Positions 8,368 through 15,937 of a stretch of DNA of 64,000 nucleotides are shown in pieces. The notes below the pieces were generated by a model. The model was not told the DNA's origin and ran no database searches. It was given only the letters and a program-made list of their open reading frames with translations. The stretch's first letter is position 1, and each line of letters starts with the position of its first letter. The translations under genes were made by a program, and so were the position numbers. Origin of the DNA: CAILHX01 sp964511385 (GTDB lineage: Bacteria; Pseudomonadota; Gammaproteobacteria; Burkholderiales; Methylophilaceae); assembly GCA_964511385.1 (NCBI GenBank), contig CAZEFE010000004.1, positions 1 through 64,000 of the forward strand, written 5' to 3'.

Positions 8368-10980
8368 TCATCCTACAACGATGTTGACCAGTTTGCCTGG
8401 AACTACGATCACTTTTTTCACGCTCAACCCCTCTGTGTATTTTTGCACGGCGGGTTGCTGCAGTGCCAGCGTTTCGATGGTGGGTCGATCCGCATCTTTG
8501 GCTACGGTGACACTGCCACGCAGCTTGCCGTTGACCTGGATCATCAGCTCGATTTCGTCCTGCACCAGCGCGGCCTCCAGCGGTTCTGGCCAGTCGGCGG
8601 CAAGAATGTCCGGGCCGTAGCCGAGTTCAACCCATAGCGCGTGAGTGATGTGCGGGCAGATCGGCGACAGCAGGCGCAACAGGATGCTGAACCCTTCGTG
8701 TGCCAGCGCGCTCCAGCCTGCGCCGTTATCCTTCTGCGCTTTTTCCAGCGCATTCAGCATTTTCATTGCGGCCGAGGCCACGGTATTGAATTGCTGCTTG
8801 GACAGGTCATAACTGGCCTGTTTCAGCGTCAGGTGGATCTCGCGGCGGATGGCGGCGAGGGCATTATCCAGTTTTCCAATTTCCGTTTTTGGCTGTTCCG
8901 ACAGCGCGTGAGCAAACGCCCACACCCGCTTGAGGAAGCGGTGAGAGCCTTCTACCCCGCTGTCCGACCATTCCAGCGTCTGTTCCGGCGGTGCGGCGAA
9001 CATCATGAACAGGCGCGCGGTGTCGGCGCCGTATTGCTCGATCAGCGCCTGCGGATCAACGCCGTTGCGCTTGGACTTGGACATGGTGCCCATGCCCTGG
9101 AAATCAACGGCTTTTCCGTCGGCCAGCAGCTTTGCCCCGGTGACCTTGCCGGATTCGTCATGCACCAGTTCCACTTCTTCTGGCGCGAAGTACTCGATGC
9201 CGCCTTTATCCGTCCGCCGCGAGAAAATATGGTTGAGCACCATGCCTTGCGTTAACAGATTCGCAAACGGCTCGTCGTAACTGACCAGGCCCATGTCGCG
9301 CATCACCTTGCTCCAGAAGCGCGAATACAGCAGGTGCAGGATGGCATGCTCGATGCCGCCGATGTACTGGTCCACCGGCATCCACTGGCTGGTTTCCGCG
9401 TCCACCATGGCGTCCGGGCTGAACTTGCTGGCGTAGCGCGCGTAATACCAGCTGGAATCCACAAAGGTATCCATGGTGTCGGTTTCGCGCTTGGCTGGCT
9501 TGCCGCATTTTGGGCAGGTGCAGTTGATGAAATCGGCGCGCTTGTGCAGCGGGTTGCCGGAGCCGTCCGGCACGCAGTCCTCCGGCAGCTTGACCGGCAA
9601 CTGGTCGTCCGGCACCGGCACGTCGCCGCAGCTGTCGCAATGGATGATGGGAATGGGGCAGCCCCAGTAGCGCTGGCGTGACACGCCCCAGTCGCGCAGG
9701 CGCCACTGGGTTTTCTTTTCACCTAAGCCTTTTGCGGCGAGGTCGGTGGCGATGGCGTCCACGGCGGCTTCGTAATTAAGGCCGTTGTACTTGCCGGAGT
9801 TGACGCAGACGCCCTTGCTCTTGTCGCCATACCATTCCGCCCAAGCCTCCGTAGAGAACGTTTCGCCTTCAAGGGCGATACTTTGTCTGATCGGCAGGCC
9901 ATATTTTTTGGCGAAGGCAAAATCACGCTCGTCATGCGCCGGCACCGCCATCACCGCGCCTTCGCCGTAGCTCATCAGCACGTAGTTGCCGACCCACACC
10001 GGTACCTGTTGGCCGGTGAGCGGATGGGTGACGGTGAGGCCGGTATCTATGCCTTCTTTTTCCATGGTGGCCATGTCGGCCTCCATGACGGAGCCGTGCT
10101 TGCACTTGTCGATGAATGCAGTTAGCTCGGCGTTGCCCTGTGCGGCGAGCGTGGCCAGCGGATGCTCGGCAGCCACGGCGCAGAAGGTGACGCCCATGAT
10201 GGTGTCGGCGCGGGTGGTGAACACCCACAGCTTGCCGTCGTCGATCAGTTGGCCGCTGCCGTCTTTAATTTCGTGGGTGAAGGCGAAACGCACGCCCACG
10301 CTCTTGCCGATCCAGTTGGCCTGCATGGTCTTGACGCGTTCCGGCCAGCCGGGCAGTTTGTCGAGGTCAGCCAGCAGTTCCTCGGCGTATTGGGTGATGC
10401 CGAGGTAATAACCCGGAATCTCGCGCTTTTCTACCAGTGCGCCGGTGCGCCAGCCGCGCCCGTCGATGACCTGTTCGTTGGCGAGCACGGTCTGGTCCAC
10501 CGGGTCCCAGTTCACGGTCTGCGTTTTTTTGTAAGCAATACCTTTTTCCAGCATGCGCAGGAACAGCCACTGGTTCCACTTGTAATACTCCGGCTGGCAG
10601 GTGGCCAGTTCGCGCGACCAGTCAATAGCAAAGCCCAGGCTTTGCAGCTGCTTGCGCATATAGGCGATGTTGTCGTAGGTCCACTGTGCCGGCGGCACCT
10701 TGTTCTGGATCGCAGCATTTTCCGCCGGCAAGCCGAACGCGTCCCAACCCATTGGCTGCAGCACGTTGTAGCCGCGCATTTTGTGGTAACGCGTCAGTAC
10801 ATCGCCTATGGTGTAGTTGCGCACGTGCCCCATGTGCAGCTTGCCGCTGGGGTAGGGAAACATGGACAGGCAATAGTATTTGGGCTTGTCGCCAGTCAGG
10901 TTGGCGGCAAAGCTTTGCTGGGATTCCCACTGTTGCTGGGCGTGTTGTTCGACTTCGCGGAATGGATACTGCGCTTGCAT
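8368..10980 (-). CDS. leuS: Leucyl-tRNA synthetase
   Basis: 870 aa from ATG 10980. This class I synthetase has the HIGH-type motif HMGH at residues 49-52 and the MSKSK motif at 633-637. An internal editing domain lies in between, with a Cys-rich zinc-like segment (CDSCGD...CTCPKCG). The frame stays open to 11307, but only the 10980 start gives the normal MQAQYPFREVEQ beginning, and a TATAAT box lies 37 bp upstream. It heads the leftward leuS-rlmH cluster. Confidence 0.97.
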   Translation of the reverse strand: MQAQYPFREVEQHAQQQWESQQSFAANLTGDKPKYYCLSMFPYPSGKLHMGHVRNYTIGDVLTRYHKMRGYNVLQPMGWDAFGLPAENAAIQNKVPPAQWTYDNIAYMRKQLQSLGFAIDWSRELATCQPEYYKWNQWLFLRMLEKGIAYKKTQTVNWDPVDQTVLANEQVIDGRGWRTGALVEKREIPGYYLGITQYAEELLADLDKLPGWPERVKTMQANWIGKSVGVRFAFTHEIKDGSGQLIDDGKLWVFTTRADTIMGVTFCAVAAEHPLATLAAQGNAELTAFIDKCKHGSVMEADMATMEKEGIDTGLTVTHPLTGQQVPVWVGNYVLMSYGEGAVMAVPAHDERDFAFAKKYGLPIRQSIALEGETFSTEAWAEWYGDKSKGVCVNSGKYNGLNYEAAVDAIATDLAAKGLGEKKTQWRLRDWGVSRQRYWGCPIPIIHCDSCGDVPVPDDQLPVKLPEDCVPDGSGNPLHKRADFINCTCPKCGKPAKRETDTMDTFVDSSWYYARYASKFSPDAMVDAETSQWMPVDQYIGGIEHAILHLLYSRFWSKVMRDMGLVSYDEPFANLLTQGMVLNHIFSRRTDKGGIEYFAPEEVELVHDESGKVTGAKLLADGKAVDFQGMGTMSKSKRNGVDPQALIEQYGADTARLFMMFAAPPEQTLEWSDSGVEGSHRFLKRVWAFAHALSEQPKTEIGKLDNALAAIRREIHLTLKQASYDLSKQQFNTVASAAMKMLNALEKAQKDNGAGWSALAHEGFSILLRLLSPICPHITHALWVELGYGPDILAADWPEPLEAALVQDEIELMIQVNGKLRGSVTVAKDADRPTIETLALQQPAVQKYTEGLSVKKVIVVPGKLVNIVVG

Positions 10981-11016
10981 GAAATAACCCGAATCAATGA
11001 CTTGAAAGAAGACCGA

Positions 11017-11022
11017 ATTATA
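11017..11022 (-). promoter_or_regulatory. Probable -10 box of the leuS promoter
   Basis: A consensus TATAAT reads leftward 37 bp upstream of the leuS ATG, in the gap between the divergent leuS and phosphoribulokinase genes. No good -35 hexamer is seen at the usual distance, so only the -10 element is marked. Confidence 0.4.
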
Positions 11023-11172
11023 CATTGTGGACACAACCTTCACCGGCTTTAAGCGAGGCTTCCTTATTGCAGGCAACTTCCGTAGAATCGGTAGGGCAGG
11101 CAACAAAAACTGAGATAAAGCGTGCATCCAGTAAGGCTTGCGAAAAGATGCCGCGAACTTGAGGAGAGTAGC

Positions 11173-12060
11173 ATGTCCAGGAAGCACCCCATTATTGTGG
11201 TTACCGGCTCCTCCGGTGCTGGAACCACGACTGTCAAACGCTCGTTCGAACATATCTTCCGTCGCGCCGGCATCAAGGCGGCGGTGGTCGAGGGCGATAG
11301 CTTCCATTCACTGACTCGTTATGAGTTTCGCGATGCCATGAAAAAGGCGGAGGCGAATGGGGACTTTTCTTTCAGCCATTTTGGTCCGGAAGCCAATCAT
11401 TTTGACAAGCTTGAAGAGCTGTTCAAAAGTTATGGCCAGAGCGGCACCGGCAAATACCGCTATTACGTGCATAACGACAAGGAGGTCGCCGAGCACAGCG
11501 CGCGCTTTGGTATTGCCTTGCGCCAGGGTGAATTTACCCCGTGGGAAGATATCCCGCCGGAAACGGACGTGCTGTTCTATGAGGGCTTGCACGGCTTGGT
11601 GCGCACCGATAGCGTTGACCTGACTAATTACGTGGATCTGGGTGTGGGCGTGGCGCCAGTGGTCAATCTGGAATGGATACAGAAAATCCATCGCGACTCC
11701 TCCGAGCGCGGGTATTCCGCCGAGGCCACGGTGGATACCATCATGCGTCGCATGCCGGATTACGTGAGCTATATCACGCCGCAGTTTTCGCATACCCATA
11801 TCAACTTCCAGCGCGTGGCTACGGTGGATACTTCCAATCCCTTCATTACGCGTGACATTCCCACGCTGGATGAAAGTTTTGTCATCATTCGCTTCCGCAT
11901 CCCGTCCATGGCGGATTTTCCCAATCTGCTGACGATGATTCAGGGTTCGTTCATGTCTCGCCCGAACACTATTGTGGTGCCCGGCGGCAAGATGGGGATG
12001 GCGATCGAGATTATTCTTACCCCTATCATTCAGGGCTTGCTGGAAAAGCGCAAAGGCTAA
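11173..12060 (+). CDS. prk: Phosphoribulokinase
   Basis: 295 aa, the size of the proteobacterial octameric enzyme. The nucleotide-binding loop is GSSGAGTTTVKRSF; the lack of a GKT lysine is normal for this family. EGDSFH and FYEGLHGLV supply the catalytic acidic residues. It phosphorylates ribulose-5-phosphate to ribulose-1,5-bisphosphate, the committing step of the Calvin cycle. GAGGAGAG precedes ATG 11173; the open frame from 11122 is not used. No RubisCO gene is in the window, so the rest of the pathway must lie elsewhere. Confidence 0.94.
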   Translation: MSRKHPIIVVTGSSGAGTTTVKRSFEHIFRRAGIKAAVVEGDSFHSLTRYEFRDAMKKAEANGDFSFSHFGPEANHFDKLEELFKSYGQSGTGKYRYYVHNDKEVAEHSARFGIALRQGEFTPWEDIPPETDVLFYEGLHGLVRTDSVDLTNYVDLGVGVAPVVNLEWIQKIHRDSSERGYSAEATVDTIMRRMPDYVSYITPQFSHTHINFQRVATVDTSNPFITRDIPTLDESFVIIRFRIPSMADFPNLLTMIQGSFMSRPNTIVVPGGKMGMAIEIILTPIIQGLLEKRKG

Positions 12061-12124
12061 GAATGTGGCGATGCCAGAGATGCCCGCCCCCAGGCGGGCA
12101 TTTTATCTGGTGGAACAGGATGAG

Positions 12125-13363
12125 ATGAGTATTCAAAAGCCAGGCCGTAACGACCCGTGCCCATGTGGTAGCGGCAAAAAGTACAAGCAGTGCTGCCAGC
12201 GGCATGAAGCCAGTACGGTCGCGCAAAAAGACGCCATGCTGGCGGCGGTTCCCAATGCCATGCGCATGGCGGTTGCGCACCACCGCGCCGGACGGCTACC
12301 GCAGGCCGAGGCGATTTATCTGCAGGTTCTCGGGGTGATGCCCAGGCAGCCGGATGCCCTGCACTTGCTCGGCGCGATAGCGCTGGCCAATGGCAATATT
12401 CCACTGGCTGTTGAGCGCATCAAGAAAGCGATCAGTATCAATCCCGCCAACCCGGAGTATTACAGCAACCTCGGATTTGCCTTGCACGAGCATGGGCAGT
12501 TGGAAGATGCTGTGGCCGCGTATCGCAAGGCGCTTTCGCTGAAGCCGGATTACGCGGGGGCGCTCTACAATATGCACGCCTTGCTGCTGCCGGCTGATCC
12601 GGCCGCTGCTGTGGCGAATTTGAACCAAGTGCTTAGCCTCGCACCGCAGGATTTGGATGCCAGGTTCATGCTGGCGGTGCTGTTGGACTATACGGGTGAT
12701 GCGGTAGCAGCGGAAGCACAGTTCAAATTGCTGGAAAATGGTGGCGGCCTGACCCAGGCGCGGCTGGATGCGTGGCGGTATTTGAAATCAGCCAATCCCC
12801 GCAAAATGCCGCCAATTGTCGGCAGCATGATGCAGACGTTCAAGCTGGCGCTGGATGCCGCACCCAAGCAGGGGCTGGTGCTGGAGTTCGGCGTCCGGTT
12901 CGGCAACACCATTCGCCAGATCGCCGGCCTTGCGCGCCAGCCGGTACATGGCTTTGACAGTTTTGAAGGATTGCCCGAGGTGTGGCATCACGAACCCAAA
13001 GGCAGTTACACCACCAAAGGCGAAATTCCCAAGGTGCCGCCCAATGTGCAACTGCATGTGGGCTGGTTTGAAAACACGTTGCCGGTGTTCCTGGAGAAGC
13101 ACGGTGACGCAGTGCGTTTCATCAATATCGATTGCGATATCTACAGTTCGACAAAAACCGTGCTGGAGTTGCTCGCGCCCAGGATGGTGGCGGGCTCCGT
13201 GCTGGTGTTTGATGAATACATCGGCAACGAACACTGGCGCGATGATGAGTTCAAGGCGTTTCAGGAGGCGGTTGCCCGCTATGGCTGGGCGTATGAATAT
13301 CTGTGCTTTAGCGTGTTTACCAAGCAGGTTGCCGTACGGATTACGGCGCTGGGCAAACACTAG
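12125..13363 (+). CDS. SEC-C motif / TPR / TylF-like methyltransferase fusion
   Basis: 412 aa with three parts. Residues about 3-21 hold a SEC-C zinc motif (GRNDPCPCGSGKKYKQCC). Residues about 60-210 are TPR helices. The C-terminal 200 residues are a SAM-dependent methyltransferase of the TylF/MacF type (LVLEFGVRFGNTI, HGFDSFEGLPE, INIDCDIYSSTK, VFDEY). Substrate unknown. AGGA lies just before ATG 12125. It follows prk by 64 bp and may be cotranscribed. A second TPR-methyltransferase is at 30542-32758. Confidence 0.8.
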   Translation: MSIQKPGRNDPCPCGSGKKYKQCCQRHEASTVAQKDAMLAAVPNAMRMAVAHHRAGRLPQAEAIYLQVLGVMPRQPDALHLLGAIALANGNIPLAVERIKKAISINPANPEYYSNLGFALHEHGQLEDAVAAYRKALSLKPDYAGALYNMHALLLPADPAAAVANLNQVLSLAPQDLDARFMLAVLLDYTGDAVAAEAQFKLLENGGGLTQARLDAWRYLKSANPRKMPPIVGSMMQTFKLALDAAPKQGLVLEFGVRFGNTIRQIAGLARQPVHGFDSFEGLPEVWHHEPKGSYTTKGEIPKVPPNVQLHVGWFENTLPVFLEKHGDAVRFINIDCDIYSSTKTVLELLAPRMVAGSVLVFDEYIGNEHWRDDEFKAFQEAVARYGWAYEYLCFSVFTKQVAVRITALGKH

Positions 13364-13369
13364 GAAGAA

Positions 13370-13446
13370 TGGGGTGGACGATGGGGCTCGAACCCACGAC
13401 AACAGGAATCACAATCCTGGACTCTACCAACTGAGCTACGTCCACC
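13370..13446 (-). tRNA. tRNA-His (anticodon GTG)
   Basis: A 77-nt leftward tRNA with encoded CCA. The anticodon loop reads TTGTGAT. It has the extra 5' G opposite the discriminator C that is characteristic of tRNA-His. The T arm GTGGGTTCGAGCCCCAT and the acceptor stem are intact. Confidence 0.95.
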
Positions 13447-13465
13447 ATTGAAACTGGTTCACTAC

Positions 13466-13542
13466 TGGCCTGCCCGACAGGAATCGAACCTGTAACCCCC
13501 AGCTTAGAAGGCTGGTGCTCTATCCGGTTGAGCTACGGGCAG
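13466..13542 (-). tRNA. tRNA-Arg (anticodon TCT)
   Basis: A 77-nt leftward tRNA with encoded CCA. The acceptor stem CTGCCCG/CGGGCAG is perfect and the anticodon loop is CTTCTAA. It decodes AGA (and AGG by wobble). It lies 19 bp from tRNA-His. Confidence 0.95.
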
Positions 13543-13565
13543 AGTTGTCGGACAAAGATAAAATC

Positions 13566-13642
13566 TGGTCGGGGTGGAGAGATTCGAACTCCCGACATCC
13601 TGCTCCCAAAGCAGGCGCGCTACCAGACTACGCTACACCCCG
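13566..13642 (-). tRNA. tRNA-Pro (anticodon TGG)
   Basis: A 77-nt leftward tRNA with encoded CCA. The acceptor stem CGGGGTG/CACCCCG is perfect and the anticodon loop is TTTGGGA. It is probably the first gene of a Pro-Arg-His tRNA transcript. Confidence 0.95.
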
Positions 13643-13726
13643 AAGGGCGCTAACTATAGCGAAATCGGTGCTTCTCGTCAAATTGAATCTGTTAAAATCC
13701 TACTTTTTTATGCATTTAATTTAAGC

Positions 13727-14587
13727 ATGACTGCACAATTGATTGATGGTAAAGCGATTTCTCACCAACGGATGGAACGGTTGGCCGAGAAAATAAAGGC
13801 CCGAGTTGCCGCGGCCAAGCGCGCGCCATGTTTGGCCGTGATCCTGGTTGGCGGCGATGCCGCTTCAACCATCTATGTGAACAAGAAGCGCCAGAGTTGT
13901 GAGGCGGTGGGCATGCGTTCGCTGGCTTATAACCTGCCGGAAGCGACAACGGCCAGTGAGTTGCTGAAACTGATTAATGACTTGAATGCCGATGATGCGG
14001 TGGATGGCATTCTGGTGCAATTGCCATTGCCGGCGCATATTGATTCCACTCTGGTCATCGAGCGGATTTCACCACACAAGGATGTGGATGGCTTCCATCC
14101 CTACAATATTGGTCGCCTGGCGCAACGCATGCCGTTGCTGCGGCCGTGTACCCCAAAAGGGGTGATGACCATGCTGGAATCACTGGGCATTGATCTGAAG
14201 GGCATGAATGCGGTGATTGTGGGGGCTTCCAACATCGTCGGGCGCCCCATGATGCTGGAGTTGCTGCTGGCCGGCTGTACCACGACGATATGCCATCGCT
14301 TCACCCGCAATCTGCCGGATATTGTTGGTCTCGCCGACATTGTGGTGGTTGCGGTCGGCAAGCCAGGCATGGTTAAGGGCGAGTGGATCAAGGCCGGCGC
14401 GATTGTGATCGATGTGGGCATTAATCGCTTGCCTAGCGGTAAGATCTGTGGCGATGTGGAATTTGACGCGGCTGCCCAGCGTGCCGCCTGGATTACCCCG
14501 GTACCGGGTGGCGTGGGGCCGATGACGGTGGCGACGCTGATGGAAAATACGCTGGAAGCGCTGGAAGCCCGCGAATCAGGAAGCTAG
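13727..14587 (+). CDS. folD: Bifunctional methylenetetrahydrofolate dehydrogenase/cyclohydrolase FolD
   Basis: 286 aa. It interconverts 5,10-methylene- and 10-formyl-tetrahydrofolate. Signatures seen: the active-site region TIYVNKKRQSCE with its Lys, DGILVQLPLP, the NADP-binding VIVGASNIVGRPM, and PVPGGVGPMTVATLMENT. The start is ATG 13727; the longer open frame runs back through tRNA-Pro and is discarded. The 3' end overlaps the convergent phosphatase gene by 12 bp. Confidence 0.96.
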   Translation: MTAQLIDGKAISHQRMERLAEKIKARVAAAKRAPCLAVILVGGDAASTIYVNKKRQSCEAVGMRSLAYNLPEATTASELLKLINDLNADDAVDGILVQLPLPAHIDSTLVIERISPHKDVDGFHPYNIGRLAQRMPLLRPCTPKGVMTMLESLGIDLKGMNAVIVGASNIVGRPMMLELLLAGCTTTICHRFTRNLPDIVGLADIVVVAVGKPGMVKGEWIKAGAIVIDVGINRLPSGKICGDVEFDAAAQRAAWITPVPGGVGPMTVATLMENTLEALEARESGS

Positions 14588-15334
14588 CCAGCGCTGCAGC
14601 AGCGGGAGGTCAATATGCCGCTGCCCGGCGGTATCGCCGCTGGCCGCAGTAAACGGGACATCGGGCTCGCCCAGGTGATTCAGTACAGCAATCGCCCCGT
14701 CAAATTGCTGGTTCGCGGTATAGTCATTGGTGGTGATCAGCGTCGTGAGGTTGGCTCCGCGGCTTGCGCGCAAGCCGTTGTCTGAATCTTCGATCGCCAG
14801 GCATTGTTGTGGCGCAAGCCCCAGTTTCTCCAGCGCCCACAGGTAGATATCCGGCGCCGGTTTCTTGGCCGGTACGATGTCGCCGGCGGCAATCACGTCA
14901 AACCAGCGTTCCGCGTCCTCCGCCAGGCTGTAGCGCAGCAGCGCGGTCACGTTGGCAGGAGTGGTGGTGGTGGCGATGGCGAGCCTGATCCCGGAGTCTC
15001 GCGCTTCCTGCAGCAAGCGTTTGACGCCGGTGCGGAGCGGGATAGCGCCAGCCGCCAGCATTTCGGTGTAATGATGGGTTTTTGCCTTGTGCACGGCGTT
15101 CACCAGCGCATCAAAGTCGCTACGGGTCGCGTATTCCGGGCGGTATTGCTTCACATAATAGCGAATGCGCTCCTTGCCGCCGGTGACTGTCAGCAGTTTG
15201 CCGTAGAGTTCGACGTCCCAGTTCCAGTCCAGCCCCAGGGCGGCAAATGCCAGGTTGAATGCCGGGCGGTGACCGTCGCGTTCGGTATCGGCAAGGGTAC
15301 CGTCCACATCAAAGATAAGTGCTTGTAATGCCAT
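14576..15334 (-). CDS. HAD-superfamily phosphatase, CbbY-like
   Basis: 252 aa from ATG 15334; a TTG at 15352 is the alternative. The HAD motifs are DVDGTLADTE (nucleophile and general-acid aspartates), ATTTTPANV, KKPAPD and EDSDNG. The long N-terminal motif with DTERDGHRPAFN resembles CbbY, which dephosphorylates xylulose-1,5-bisphosphate, a RubisCO inhibitor. With a phosphoribulokinase gene 2.5 kb away this role is attractive, but a phosphoglycolate phosphatase or generic HAD function cannot be excluded. Confidence 0.82.
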   Translation of the reverse strand: MALQALIFDVDGTLADTERDGHRPAFNLAFAALGLDWNWDVELYGKLLTVTGGKERIRYYVKQYRPEYATRSDFDALVNAVHKAKTHHYTEMLAAGAIPLRTGVKRLLQEARDSGIRLAIATTTTPANVTALLRYSLAEDAERWFDVIAAGDIVPAKKPAPDIYLWALEKLGLAPQQCLAIEDSDNGLRASRGANLTTLITTNDYTANQQFDGAIAVLNHLGEPDVPFTAASGDTAGQRHIDLPLLQRWLAS

Positions 15335-15422
15335 ACTGGATTTATTTTCCAATCATCTATAAACTTGCCGCTTCGCTGATTTTTTGCTATTGAAGGGCCT
15401 GGTTTCCGGGTTGAAAATTGAT

Positions 15423-15845
15423 ATGTCTGACGCGATTTCCCGCCACTTTACTCCGTATGAGCCAAAAGCGAATGAGGAGTATATGAATGAACAACAGCGA
15501 GACCATTTTCGCAAAATCCTGAATTCATGGAAAGCTGATCTTTCCGACGACATTGACCGCACGGTGCATACCATGCAGGATGAAGTGACCATGTTCGCCG
15601 ATCCTAATGACCGCGCGAGCCAGGAGTCTGACATGACGCTTGAACTGCGTAACCGGGATCGGGAGCGCAAACTGATCAAGAAAATTGACGAGACGCTGGT
15701 CAAGATTGATGAAAACGAATACGGCTATTGCGAAAGTTGCGGTGTCGAGATCGGCCTCAAGCGTTTGGAAGCGCGGCCTACCGCAACGCTTTGTATTGAT
15801 TGCAAAACCCTCGATGAGATGCGCGAGAAGCAAGTAGCCAAATAA
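15423..15845 (+). CDS. dksA: RNA polymerase-binding transcription factor DksA
   Basis: 140 aa. It binds the RNA polymerase secondary channel and acts with ppGpp in the stringent response. The N-terminal part ends in EEYMNEQQ, the coiled-coil tip has the DxxDxA-type motif (DPNDRASQE), and the zinc finger CESC...CIDC is complete. ATG 15423 is chosen over in-frame TTG codons from 15384. A strong terminator follows at 15886. Confidence 0.96.
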   Translation: MSDAISRHFTPYEPKANEEYMNEQQRDHFRKILNSWKADLSDDIDRTVHTMQDEVTMFADPNDRASQESDMTLELRNRDRERKLIKKIDETLVKIDENEYGYCESCGVEIGLKRLEARPTATLCIDCKTLDEMREKQVAK

Positions 15846-15885
15846 GCGGGCGTTTGCTTGGTTGGCGGCTGCTTTAATCTAAAAT

Positions 15886-15922
15886 AAAAAACGGCTGGAT
15901 GCGTAAGCATCCAGCCGTTTTT
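15886..15922. terminator. Bidirectional terminator between dksA and pnp
   Basis: The stem pairs 15887-15902 with 15907-15922 around the loop GTAA, with a run of A on one side and T on the other. It serves dksA from the left and the long pnp operon from the right. Confidence 0.9.
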
Positions 15923-15937
15923 GTTTACAGGGTGAGT

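Noticed and set aside
11200..11240. Mutated Walker A in phosphoribulokinase
   Set aside because: GSSGAGTTTV lacks the GKT lysine, but this form is normal for the proteobacterial enzyme.
13370..13642. tRNA cluster as an integration site
   Set aside because: No integrase, direct repeat or foreign gene is nearby, and the prophage is Mu-like, which inserts by transposition elsewhere.
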